Source: Jeotgalibacillus alimentarius (GTDB lineage Bacteria > Bacillota > Bacilli > Bacillales > Jeotgalibacillaceae). Taken from it: DNA of 64,000 nt. The notes beneath the pieces are model-generated. The model ran no database searches. It saw only the letters and a program-made list of their open reading frames with translations, and was not told the origin of the DNA. Position 1 is the first letter of the stretch, and every line of letters begins with the position of its first letter. Made by a program: the position numbers and the translations under genes. Location: assembly GCF_000829445.1 (NCBI RefSeq), contig NZ_JXRQ01000029.1, positions 124,001 to 188,000 on the forward strand, read 5' to 3'. Positions 26,972 through 35,522 of the stretch are shown here, one piece after another.

Positions 26972-27085
26972 GTTTGTCGTGCTCCTTTTTTATGTTTGAG
27001 TATTGGGTTGAACGGTCTTTCTTTTGAGAGTAGAAGGCATTGAGTTGGCAAAGTGCGTGAATGCGTCTAGGACAATATACCCGAA

Positions 27086-27186
27086 GCGTCGAACATAGTG
27101 CTGCTAAAGCCGAACATGATGCGCTGAACGTCGAACACGAGAGTCTTTACGCTGAACATTGCACCTTTTACGTCGAACACCCGCTC
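27086..27186. repeat. 21-bp-phased array (locus A, GTCGAACA word)
   Basis: The word GAACA recurs at 27091, 27112, 27133, 27154 and 27175, exactly 21 bp each time, usually as CGTCGAACAY or CGCTGAACAT. The roughly ten bases between words are not conserved. It lies between a terminator (27250-27275, minus strand) and the start of ykfA. Any ORF through it shows VEH/AEH heptads, an artefact of the 21-nt period. Confidence 0.9.
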
Positions 27187-27249
27187 CCTGAACCCCCTAC
27201 CATCCTACGCTCACACCCGCCGAACCATTCATCTAACCTGCAGTAAAGC

Positions 27250-27275
27250 GAAAAATCCGAGGCCCTCCCCGGATT
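27250..27275 (-). terminator. Terminator of the sugar-isomerase gene
   Basis: AATCCG and CGGATT arms around a GC-rich loop; T5 in the minus transcript. Confidence 0.75.
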
Positions 27276-27286
27276 CTAGCTCGCTG

Positions 27287-28036
27287 TTATTTGTACCATC
27301 TCTTCACAACATTTGCACTCGGCTTCACTTCTTCAAGCGGATCGCCATCAAAATGCTCCTGCTCTATGACAAGCCAATCAGTATCGACGCGGTCTGCGAA
27401 GCTTTTCAAATCAAGTGTTCCGTGACCGATCGCCGCAGTTCTTTTATGACCGTTTTCTTCGAGCATATCTTTTAGATGAATAGAAAATACTCTCTCTTTC
27501 AGACGATCAAGAAGATTATATGTATGAACGCCTGCATATTCTGTCCAGTAGACGTCAACCTCAAAACAGATCTGATCCGGCTCAGTCATCTCTTCAAGCA
27601 CGTCCCAGCCTGTGATACCCGGTTCAACAGCAGTAAATTCAAAGTCATGATGGTGATAACCAAGCTGGAGACCTGCCTGACTTACTGCCGGGTACGCTTC
27701 ATTCAGCAGTCTTGATAACTTTTTATAGCCGCTCAACGTTCTCCATTCCTCGTCTACAAAAGGAATAATCAGTTTTTTATTTCCGATTTCTTTACTGAAG
27801 CTGATCCAGTGGTCCAGTTCATCCTTATTTTCAAGTGCTGTCACTGGCATATGAATACCGGCTGCACCGAGATGATTTTCCGAAAGGAGCTGTTTCCATT
27901 CCGCTCCTGACTTACCGTAATCCCCTGCCAGCTGTACGCCATCGTAACCGGCTTCGCTTAATTGCCGAATCGTTTCTTCAGGATTCTGTTCCATTGCTTC
28001 TTTTACTGACCAGAGCTGTAATGCTATTTTGACCAT
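27287..28036 (-). CDS. Sugar phosphate isomerase/epimerase (xylose-isomerase-like TIM barrel)
   Basis: 249 aa from ATG 28036, preceded by GGAGGGG; the longer frame to 28237 runs into an intergenic repeat and is rejected. Begins VKIALQLWSVKEAME; metal-ligand positions are seen in LGYHHHDFEF near 135, CFEVDVYWT near 160 and FSIHLKDM near 185. Family members isomerise keto-sugars or inositol derivatives. Substrate unknown. Confidence 0.85.
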   Translation of the reverse strand: MVKIALQLWSVKEAMEQNPEETIRQLSEAGYDGVQLAGDYGKSGAEWKQLLSENHLGAAGIHMPVTALENKDELDHWISFSKEIGNKKLIIPFVDEEWRTLSGYKKLSRLLNEAYPAVSQAGLQLGYHHHDFEFTAVEPGITGWDVLEEMTEPDQICFEVDVYWTEYAGVHTYNLLDRLKERVFSIHLKDMLEENGHKRTAAIGHGTLDLKSFADRVDTDWLVIEQEHFDGDPLEEVKPSANVVKRWYK

Positions 28037-28100
28037 GCAAACCCCTCCTCTTTTTATTTTAGCCTTGTTAAAGTTAAATATTGTTTTAACACAGATGGTG

Positions 28101-28245
28101 CTTCTCGCTGCAGGGCACGACTCCAGCAGGATAAGTCGGACAGGTAAGACCCCACAGTGCGAAGCGCGAGGAGGTCCGATTGAACCGGAGCCAAAAGACG
28201 GCTCATGCGGAAAGCGTTCTCCTGGAGCGGAAATCACCAGCCAAC
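28101..28245. repeat. Intergenic palindromic repeat (Bacillaceae type)
   Basis: A GC-rich segment between divergent genes, with CTCCAGCAGG near one end and CTCCTGGAGCGG near the other, and GAAGCGCGAGGAGG within. Elements with these phrases are widespread in Bacillaceae gaps. It resembles the 41561-41696 element in plan. The rest of the 363-nt gap is AT-rich with no clear promoter. Confidence 0.7.
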
Positions 28246-28399
28246 TTCAGCAAAGCCTTTCCATAAGGGTATTATGAAACCACTTTCATCTCAAGTGGAA
28301 GCCATTTTATTTTCAGATTATTTTTGTAACTTAATTGAAATATAAACGTCTAATAACTAACTAATCAACGAAATATTTCCTGACGGGAGGTTCATATTG

Positions 28400-30508
28400 A
28401 TGAAAAAGTGGTTAATTGCCGCATCGATTTTACTGGTTGCAGGGGGTGCTCTGGCGTTCTACCTGCTGCAAAAGCCTGAGGTGACGAATACAGCTAGCGG
28501 TGCTGAAGTCCGGTCAGTGTTCAGCGATCATACGTGGAGGCTGCATTTTACTGAACAGATGCGTGATGACACGGTAAACGAAGAGACGGTTGTCGTACGT
28601 GATCAGGATGGGAATGAAACTGAAGTCAGAGTGGAATTGATTCATGAAGGACGCACGCTTTCGATTGCACCTCCTGAAGGCGGTTACGCGGCGGACGCAG
28701 TCTATACACTTCATTTGTCAGATGAGATCAGGTCATCGCTCGGACTGAAGCTGAAAGATGGTCAGATGATTGAATTTAAAATCGTGGAAGACCTGCCCAA
28801 GTTCGCAAATGAACAGGAATTGAGAGATCATTTTGCTGCAATTGCTGAAAACGAGCGTTCCAGAAATGCCGGTGATGAAGTAATGGAGGAAGCGACAAGT
28901 GAATCTGCTGACTCGGCCTCAGCCGGGGGTGGCGCAACAGGAGATCATTCTGTTACGAATAATCAGGTAGAGGGCGTAGAGGAAGCCGATCTTGTGCAGA
29001 CAGACGGCGAATTCATTTACACGCTGTATCGGAATGAGGAAATCAGAATACACCAGATTGCTGAAGACAATTCAGCTGAATTGATTCAGACGATCCCCCT
29101 TTCTGAAGGGAACTTTTATGGCACTGAACTTTATCTGCAGGATGATTTACTCGTTGTGGTCGGCGATTACTGGTACAGTGAGCCCGGACAGGAAATCAGC
29201 ACAACGACCGCTAAAATTTATAATGTAGCGGACCCTGCTGCACCTTCCATGTCACGTGAGTTTTCTTCCGAAGGATACCTTGCGAGTTCAAGAATGGTCG
29301 GGGATATTCTCTATATGGTAACCAACCACCATCCGAATGTATGGATCATGCAGGAGGAAACGGATGCTGAAGTCAGGTTGCAGCCTTACATTAAAGACAG
29401 CGCTGTATCCGATGAATTTTTCGAACAGCCGGTTGATCAGATTCAGAAACTGCCTGAGACAGACAGCGCTGAGTATGCAACCATTTCAGCGATCCCTGTT
29501 AATGAGCCTGAGACAGAGGCTACTGTTCATTCTTACCTTGGCAGCAGCGGTCAATTGTATATGTCCGCTGAAAACCTTTATATTGCAGCTGCTCAATATT
29601 CATTTTTTACAACGATGGAGATTATGCCGGCTGGCGGGATGAATGATGAAACAGAGATCTATAAGTTCTCGATAGATGGCCTCGATGTTCAGTTTGCAGC
29701 TCAGGGTAAAGTGCCGGGCCGCGTGCTGAATCAGTTCTCGATGGATGAGTACAACGGTTATTTCCGGGTAGCAACAACAGACGGCTCGATGTGGTCAGAG
29801 GATCAGCCATCAACGAATAACCTGTATATTCTCGATTCTCAGATGGCGCTGACAGGTTCTGTTGAAGACCTTGCGCCTGGTGAGCGGATTTATTCCGCAA
29901 GATTTATGGGTGATAAAGCGTACATTGTGACGTTCAGGGAAACCGATCCGCTCTTTGTGATCGATACAGTAGATCCGGCAAACCCTGAAGTACTGGGAGA
30001 ACTGAAAATCCCGGGCTTCAGCTCGTATCTGCATCCGCTTGGTGAAAACCACCTGATCGGATTCGGAACAGAGACTTCTCTTGAAGAGTCAAAGCCTGGT
30101 GAAGCACCGATTGTCAGACAGGAAGGCATGAAGATTTCACTGTTTGATATTACTGATTTTAATAATCCGGTTGAAAAGGACGTGGAAGTCATTGGCGGAC
30201 GCGGTACCTATTCTCCGATTCAATATGATCACAAAGCGCTCTTCCGTCATAATGAACGCGGGCTATACGGCTTCCCGGTTATGCTCTATGACGGTGAAAA
30301 TGAAATGGGACTAGAATTCGTTGGTCAGGGTGCATTAATGTATTCGATCACCACAGATGGCATTGAACTTGCAGCAGAATATCTTGATGAAAAAGATCCG
30401 GACCAATTATATGAGGAATACGAAAGCATGGTTCAGCGTATGATTTATGTGGATGACACGCTGTACCTGGTGAAGTTTAACGAGATTGAGCACTATCCAC
30501 TGCCTTAA
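28400..30508 (+). CDS. Secreted or membrane-anchored beta-propeller protein
   Basis: 702 aa from ATG 28400, 9 nt after GGGAGG. N-terminal hydrophobic helix (about 5-22), then an SbsA-type Ig-like domain (about 35-130), then a linker and a large Beta_propel (pfam09826-like) region starting at VTNNQVEGVEEADLVQTDG near 185. Related proteins occur in archaea and Bacilli; function unknown. The N-terminus lacks a lipobox, so it may be an uncleaved anchor. Confidence 0.85.
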   Translation: MKKWLIAASILLVAGGALAFYLLQKPEVTNTASGAEVRSVFSDHTWRLHFTEQMRDDTVNEETVVVRDQDGNETEVRVELIHEGRTLSIAPPEGGYAADAVYTLHLSDEIRSSLGLKLKDGQMIEFKIVEDLPKFANEQELRDHFAAIAENERSRNAGDEVMEEATSESADSASAGGGATGDHSVTNNQVEGVEEADLVQTDGEFIYTLYRNEEIRIHQIAEDNSAELIQTIPLSEGNFYGTELYLQDDLLVVVGDYWYSEPGQEISTTTAKIYNVADPAAPSMSREFSSEGYLASSRMVGDILYMVTNHHPNVWIMQEETDAEVRLQPYIKDSAVSDEFFEQPVDQIQKLPETDSAEYATISAIPVNEPETEATVHSYLGSSGQLYMSAENLYIAAAQYSFFTTMEIMPAGGMNDETEIYKFSIDGLDVQFAAQGKVPGRVLNQFSMDEYNGYFRVATTDGSMWSEDQPSTNNLYILDSQMALTGSVEDLAPGERIYSARFMGDKAYIVTFRETDPLFVIDTVDPANPEVLGELKIPGFSSYLHPLGENHLIGFGTETSLEESKPGEAPIVRQEGMKISLFDITDFNNPVEKDVEVIGGRGTYSPIQYDHKALFRHNERGLYGFPVMLYDGENEMGLEFVGQGALMYSITTDGIELAAEYLDEKDPDQLYEEYESMVQRMIYVDDTLYLVKFNEIEHYPLP

Positions 30509-30650
30509 GATGAGGGCGGGCGCATCATGCCAGGCGAAAGTCGTATGATGGCTTCTGGTGATCGTATCCGCTCCGGTGACGGTCTGATACTCCCGGCTTG
30601 TTGGTCATATGGCACAAAAGCATCGTCATTTCATCACATCTTTTGTTCAT

Positions 30651-30692
30651 GCCCTTAGGAAACTATCAAGACAGTTTCCTAAGGGCATTTTT
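30651..30692 (+). terminator. Strong terminator of the beta-propeller gene
   Basis: Perfect 14-bp stem GCCCTTAGGAAACT / AGTTTCCTAAGGGC, 8-nt loop, then ATTTTT. It lies 140 nt after the stop; the stretch between shows no gene. Confidence 0.9.
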
Positions 30693-30730
30693 CGCGTGTG
30701 AGGAATGACAACCTGGTATAGGTCTCATTA

Positions 30731-30833
30731 CACAATTTCATGAACAGTACGTGTAATCTCCTCAACAAAAGGTGTAATTTCATGATCTTCCCGTGTAATC
30801 TCCTGAACCACATAGGTAATCTCCTGAACCCCC
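30731..30833. repeat. 21-bp-phased array (locus B, GTGTAATCTCCTGAAC word)
   Basis: The triplet AAT of the word recurs at 30734, 30755, 30776, 30797 and 30818, exactly 21 bp apart; GAAC follows eight bases later in most units. About 16 of 21 bases are conserved, more than at other loci. It lies between the strong terminator and the HAD gene. Apparent ORFs here in both strands are heptad artefacts. Confidence 0.9.
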
Positions 30834-30917
30834 ACTCCCCCTCAATCTCCTCAACTTGCCACCCCACCCTCCTCTCCAGTAAAATAAAGATATGTATAGA
30901 CAAGAAGGAGATTTATC

Positions 30918-31721
30918 ATGACTTATAAAATGATTGTATTAGATATGGATGACACGCTGCTGCAGGATGATCATACAATTTCTGCTGAGACGGCTGAGGC
31001 ACTCTTAACAGCGCAGGAAAAAGGCATCAAGGTCGTGCTTGCTTCCGGGCGACCGACGTTTGGTATGTGGGATACGGCGAACGAGCTGCGTCTGGCGGAT
31101 TACGGAAGTTATATCCTTTCATATAATGGAGCGAATATTTTTAACGCGAAAACGAAGGAACTGCTGTTTGAAAGCACGCTTTCACCTGAGACGGTGCACC
31201 ACCTTTATGACTTGAGCCAAAGGGAAAATGTCGGGATTCAGACGTATGTGAATGAAGCGATCCTGACGCCCCGGGATAATGAGTACACACAGATTGAATC
31301 AACGCTGACTGGTCTTCCGGTTGCACTGACGAATGATTTTAAAAAAGCAGTTGATTCACCGGTTGTAAAAGTACTGATGCTTGAAGAAGGCAGTGTACTT
31401 GAAAAAGTCGAGAAGACGCTCAAAGAAGAACTTGCAGGTACGCTCAGCGTATACCGTTCGAAGCCTTACTTCCTTGAATTCACAGAGTATGGCGTGACAA
31501 AAGGAACGAGCCTTGAACAGCTAGGAAAAAAGCTTGGCATTGACCGCTCTGAGATCATTGCAGTCGGTGACAGCTATAATGACCTTGAGATGATTCAGTA
31601 TGCAGGACTTGGTGTTGCAATGGGGAATGCACCTGCTGATATTCAGGAAGCTGCTGACTTTGTCACAAAATCCAATATGGAACACGGCGTAGCGCACGTT
31701 GTGAAAAAATTCTTATTATAA
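30918..31721 (+). CDS. Cof-type HAD-superfamily phosphatase
   Basis: 267 aa. Motif I VLDMDDTLLQDD (about 7-18, nucleophile Asp9), motif II SGRPT near 42, Lys near 195 and motif IV VGDSYNDLEM near 214 are intact. Cof/YwpJ-type proteins dephosphorylate sugar phosphates and cofactors. AAGGAG precedes the ATG. The next gene starts right after its TAA. Confidence 0.93.
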   Translation: MTYKMIVLDMDDTLLQDDHTISAETAEALLTAQEKGIKVVLASGRPTFGMWDTANELRLADYGSYILSYNGANIFNAKTKELLFESTLSPETVHHLYDLSQRENVGIQTYVNEAILTPRDNEYTQIESTLTGLPVALTNDFKKAVDSPVVKVLMLEEGSVLEKVEKTLKEELAGTLSVYRSKPYFLEFTEYGVTKGTSLEQLGKKLGIDRSEIIAVGDSYNDLEMIQYAGLGVAMGNAPADIQEAADFVTKSNMEHGVAHVVKKFLL

Positions 31722-32408
31722 ATGATACACATCCAGACTTTTTTGGCGAAAAGCGGTGTGTATTCGAGACGTGAAACAGGCAGGCTGATCGAAGCCGGCA
31801 GGGTAACTGCGAATGGCAAAGTCTGTACTTTTAAGTCAGAGGTCGAGGAGTCAGATCATATTTTAGTAGACGGTCTTCCTTTGCCTCCTCCTGCCGAGCG
31901 GGTATATATTGCCTTTCATAAACCTGAAGGTATCACCTGTACGGCGCAGACTGCTGTAGAAGGGAACCTGATTGATTACCTGAAGTGGGAATCACGGATT
32001 TTTGCCATTGGCAGACTAGATAAAGCGTCAACCGGACTGCTGCTTTTGACAAATGACGGATCGATTGTGAATCCATTAATGAAGGAAGAAGCTGCGAAGG
32101 AGAAAGAATACCTCGTTCGTACGAGCCGGCCGGTATCAGATCAGATGATTGAGAAAATGCATGAAGGCGGCCTTCTCATAAAAGGAAAAGAAGCTTCGCC
32201 TGCATTTGCTGAAAAAACCGGCGAATTTACGTTCCGGATCATTTTAAAACAGGGGCTGAACCGGCAGATCCGGCGTATGGTCAGTGCATGCGGTAACCGT
32301 GTCACAGACTTGAAGAGAATCAGAATTTCACATATTCACCTCGGTTCCCTGCAGCCCGGTGAGTGGCGGCATCTGTCAGAGGATGAAGTAAGCCGTCTGA
32401 AAAGCTAG
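31722..32408 (+). CDS. RsuA/RluB-type pseudouridine synthase
   Basis: 228 aa. S4 RNA-binding domain (about 1-60), then GRLDKASTGLLLLTNDG near 96-112 with the catalytic Asp, and LKQGLNRQIRRM near 177. Modifies a uridine in rRNA; B. subtilis YtzG is similar. ATG follows the phosphatase stop with no ribosome site of its own, so reinitiation is likely. Confidence 0.9.
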   Translation: MIHIQTFLAKSGVYSRRETGRLIEAGRVTANGKVCTFKSEVEESDHILVDGLPLPPPAERVYIAFHKPEGITCTAQTAVEGNLIDYLKWESRIFAIGRLDKASTGLLLLTNDGSIVNPLMKEEAAKEKEYLVRTSRPVSDQMIEKMHEGGLLIKGKEASPAFAEKTGEFTFRIILKQGLNRQIRRMVSACGNRVTDLKRIRISHIHLGSLQPGEWRHLSEDEVSRLKS

Positions 32409-32430
32409 TGCAAAAGCACTGGCTTTTTTA
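32401..32430 (+). terminator. Terminator after the pseudouridine synthase gene
   Basis: AAAGCTAGTGC and GCACTGGCTTT form 11 pairs with one wobble, loop AAAA, then T6. It overlaps the last codons. Confidence 0.88.
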
Positions 32431-32520
32431 TTTTTCTGAAAATTTATATTGAAAATAGTTTTTATCTGTCATAACAAGGGAATCTAATAGTTGACTATAA
32501 AAATACGGAGGAGAGTTTAT

Positions 32521-34335
32521 ATGAACAATACCTGGTTTTCAAGCGATGGGTTTAATACGAGTGGATTTCTGAATTCTCTCGGGAATCTTGTACTTGCCCT
32601 GATCGTTCTGTTTGTCGGCTTTATCATTGCAAAAGCAGTGTCAGCCGGTGTCGAAAAATTACTGAAGAAAACCGGGGTTATCCGCAAGTATGGATCACCC
32701 GGAAGAGGCCGTCGCTCAGTACCGCCGGAAGGAGAAGAAACATCCTCTAAGAAATGGACACCTGAGAAGATCGCCGGAACAATTGTGTTTTGGATTCTGA
32801 TGGTATTTGTCTTTATTTTATTCTTTAACATTCTCAATCTGAACATTATTGCTTCACCGCTCGTCGATATGATGAGTACGATTCTTGCGTTTATCCCGAA
32901 TGTTTTAACAGCAGCACTGATTTTACTGCTGGCTTATATTCTGGCAATTGTTTTAAAAACTGTTGTAGTCAAAGTTGGACATAAGCTTGTTCAGAATAGA
33001 AAAGTACGTGACAGTAAATATGTAAAAGATTCTTCTAATCTTGGAAGCTACGTAGACAGCGCCGGAACCATCGTGTTCTATCTTGTCCTGCTGATGTTCC
33101 TGCCGGGTATTCTCGGTGCACTTGGTATTGACGCAGTGTCGGAACCGTTCAGCGGCATGCTTGCAAGTTTCCTTGGCTTTATCCCAAGACTTGTGGCTGC
33201 GGCTCTGATCTTTGTGATCGGCTGGATTGTTGCAAAGATTGTGCGGGACATTGTCTCTAATTTCCTTCACGCAGTCGGAACAGATAAGCTTGGCACAAGA
33301 CTGGGTCTTGATAAAGTACTGAAGGATACGTCTATTTCATCCATTATCGGAACGATCGTGTTCGTGCTGATTATGATTCCAGTCACCATCTCAGCGCTTG
33401 AACGTCTGCAGATTGAAGGAATTACAGGCCCTGCGATTAACATGCTTGATGACGTCATGGCAATGATTCCGAACATTGTCATTGCGATTCTCCTGATCTT
33501 TGTTGGTCTGTTCATTGGTAAATGGGCACGCCGTTTCACAGCGGATCTCCTTTCAAGACTAAGCTTTAACAATGTCACAAGTCACCTCCGCGTTGGCGGC
33601 TGGAAAGCATCAGGCAGCAGCATGACACCATCTGATATTGTTGGTTATCTTGTACAGATCATTGTTGTGATTCTGTTTGTTGTTGAAGCGTTCCAGATTG
33701 TCGGACTCAGCTTCCTTGTCGATCTTGGCACAGCAGTCCTGGCATTCCTGCCAAGCGTGATTACTGCGATTGTGATTCTTGGACTTGGTATTATCCTGGC
33801 AAATGTGGTCAAGCGCATTCTTGCAAGCCTGCTTGAAGGATCAGAGCTTTCAATGCTCAGCTCAGTCGCGAAGTATGCGATTATGGCACTTGCCCTCTTC
33901 ATGGCACTTGACCAGCTGGGTGTAGCAGATACAATTGTGAACTCAGCGTTCATTCTGATTCTTGGTGCAGCTGCGCTGGCATTCGGTCTTGCTTTTGGAC
34001 TCGGCGGCCGCGACAATGCTTCGCGCTACCTTGACAAAATGGAACAAAAAGCTGAGAACACTGAAATCAACAGAGAAAATGCAAAACGTGAAAAAGAAAA
34101 AATGAAAGAAGAACACCGTAATGAAGGCACTCAGCACACTGAATCCACACCGCCTCAGGAAGCCGTGCGTGATGACGCAGATCAGAGACCTGTCGATCAC
34201 GACTGGAGCGATGATCTGTCACGTGATACATCTGCCTGGGACAGCGTAAATGATTCAGATGGTTTTGAAGAGGATCAGCGTGGAAATAATCCGTTTGCGC
34301 CTGATGATTTTGATAACGATCGCCGCGGTGAATAA
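32521..34335 (+). CDS. Mechanosensitive-channel-like TM-helix-repeat protein
   Basis: 604 aa from ATG 32521 after GGAGGAG. Five repeats of a long membrane helix with small residues, ending in positively charged turns, match the conserved TM helix (pfam05552) of MscS relatives. Examples are VLFVGFIIAKAVSAG, FVIGWIVAKIVRDI and IFVGLFIGKWARRF. A glycine-rich GAAALAFGLAFGLGGRD segment near 495 resembles the MscS pore helix. The last 85 residues are very acidic and cytoplasmic. Probably relieves osmotic downshock. Confidence 0.8.
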   Translation: MNNTWFSSDGFNTSGFLNSLGNLVLALIVLFVGFIIAKAVSAGVEKLLKKTGVIRKYGSPGRGRRSVPPEGEETSSKKWTPEKIAGTIVFWILMVFVFILFFNILNLNIIASPLVDMMSTILAFIPNVLTAALILLLAYILAIVLKTVVVKVGHKLVQNRKVRDSKYVKDSSNLGSYVDSAGTIVFYLVLLMFLPGILGALGIDAVSEPFSGMLASFLGFIPRLVAAALIFVIGWIVAKIVRDIVSNFLHAVGTDKLGTRLGLDKVLKDTSISSIIGTIVFVLIMIPVTISALERLQIEGITGPAINMLDDVMAMIPNIVIAILLIFVGLFIGKWARRFTADLLSRLSFNNVTSHLRVGGWKASGSSMTPSDIVGYLVQIIVVILFVVEAFQIVGLSFLVDLGTAVLAFLPSVITAIVILGLGIILANVVKRILASLLEGSELSMLSSVAKYAIMALALFMALDQLGVADTIVNSAFILILGAAALAFGLAFGLGGRDNASRYLDKMEQKAENTEINRENAKREKEKMKEEHRNEGTQHTESTPPQEAVRDDADQRPVDHDWSDDLSRDTSAWDSVNDSDGFEEDQRGNNPFAPDDFDNDRRGE

Positions 34336-34345
34336 AACAGATTTT

Positions 34346-34384
34346 AAAAGAGCTTTCATGCTGCGGCATGAAAGCTCTTTTTTA
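34346..34384 (+). terminator. Strong terminator
   Basis: Perfect 15-bp stem (AAAAGAGCTTTCATG and its complement) with a 6-nt loop followed by T6. A-rich before, so may work both ways. The gap to 34497 holds nothing else I can name. Confidence 0.92.
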
Positions 34385-34496
34385 ACAGGTGAAAGTGTGA
34401 AGACGGTTATTCTCTCATAGTGGTGAATGATTCTATCAGGTTGGTGGTTGATCACATCATTTTCTCCAGCTTTTTTAAATAACCGCTTTTTCATCA

Positions 34497-35522
34497 CTAC
34501 TCTTTTTTCCTGAAGTACGTCAGTGCAAGTGCACCAACAAGAATGCCGCCCTTAATAATATCCTGAGCGTAGTATGGCACGTTCATCATTGTCAGTCCAT
34601 TTAACAGAATCCCGATAATGATCGCCCCGACAAACGTTCCAATCACATTCGGTTTTCCAGCACCGAAGACGGAATAACCGATAAGTGCTGCCGCCACACC
34701 ATCCATCAGCAGCGGATCTCCTGCTGATACCTGACCTGTACCAATCCTTGCGGCAAGGACAATTCCTGCCAGTGCTGCAAAGACCCCGCTGATCACATAA
34801 GCATATGTGCGGTATCGGTTGACTGGCACGCCGGACAGACGTGCCGCTTCTTTATTCCCGCCAGTCATATAGAACAGGCGTCCTGCACGCGTATAATTCA
34901 GGAATAAGTGAACAAGTGCAACGATCACAACCATCAGAATGACCGGAAAAGGAATATTAAAGAGACGTCCCTGACCGATAAACTGAAACGCCGGAATAAA
35001 TATACCAGGCGCCGTTCCACTTCCATCCGGCATTGGCATATTACCGTAAATTGAATACCCTTTTGTATAAGTGAGATGCACACCGTTGATGATATACATC
35101 ACTGCCAGGGTTCCGATCAAATCTGGAATTCTGATTTTCACAACGATAAATGCGTTAATCAACCCAATCAGTGCACCAAGTACGAGCGGAACAATCAGGA
35201 CCACTAAAAGTTCCTGACTGTGCCATACAAGCAGTGCGCCGCTTGCAACTGTAGCAAGGCTCACAGTTGAGCCTACAGATAAGTCAAAGCCGCCGACAAT
35301 CATCGAAAACGTTACACCAATCGCAACCAGCGTGACAATCGAGATTGAGCGGAGAATATCAGTAATGTTGCCATACGTTAAAAACTGATCATTTGTCAGA
35401 CTGAAAAAGACGATAATCAGTCCGAGGGCCAGGAGTGTGCCAAATTTCATAAAGAAGTTGACGATCCGCTCCTTAAGGTCTTGCTGCGGATAATCGCTGA
35501 TATTCAACTGTTTCAACTGCAT
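34497..35522 (-). CDS. ABC sugar permease, RbsC type
   Basis: 341 aa with 8-10 membrane helices; GGFDLSVGSTVSLATV near 82 and ALAGIVLAARIGTGQ near 234 are RbsC-family motifs. The ATG at 35522 sits one base after GGAGGG; a TTG two codons on (35516) has better spacing. Overlaps the ATPase gene by about 50 nt. Last gene of the S-box-led methionine-salvage block. Confidence 0.9.
   Translation of the reverse strand: MQLKQLNISDYPQQDLKERIVNFFMKFGTLLALGLIIVFFSLTNDQFLTYGNITDILRSISIVTLVAIGVTFSMIVGGFDLSVGSTVSLATVASGALLVWHSQELLVVLIVPLVLGALIGLINAFIVVKIRIPDLIGTLAVMYIINGVHLTYTKGYSIYGNMPMPDGSGTAPGIFIPAFQFIGQGRLFNIPFPVILMVVIVALVHLFLNYTRAGRLFYMTGGNKEAARLSGVPVNRYRTYAYVISGVFAALAGIVLAARIGTGQVSAGDPLLMDGVAAALIGYSVFGAGKPNVIGTFVGAIIIGILLNGLTMMNVPYYAQDIIKGGILVGALALTYFRKKE

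Noticed and set aside
27061-27246. 61-aa plus-strand reading frame with VEH/AEH heptads
   Set aside because: The heptads follow from the 21-bp array; there is no ribosome site and the spacers are not conserved.
28037-28237. N-terminal extension of the sugar-isomerase frame to 28237
   Set aside because: The extension is encoded by an intergenic repeat; GGAGGGG marks the internal ATG 28036.
30679-30928. Overlapping frames on both strands with NLLN or RRLH repeats
   Set aside because: Array locus B gives open frames in several phases at once; no start signals.
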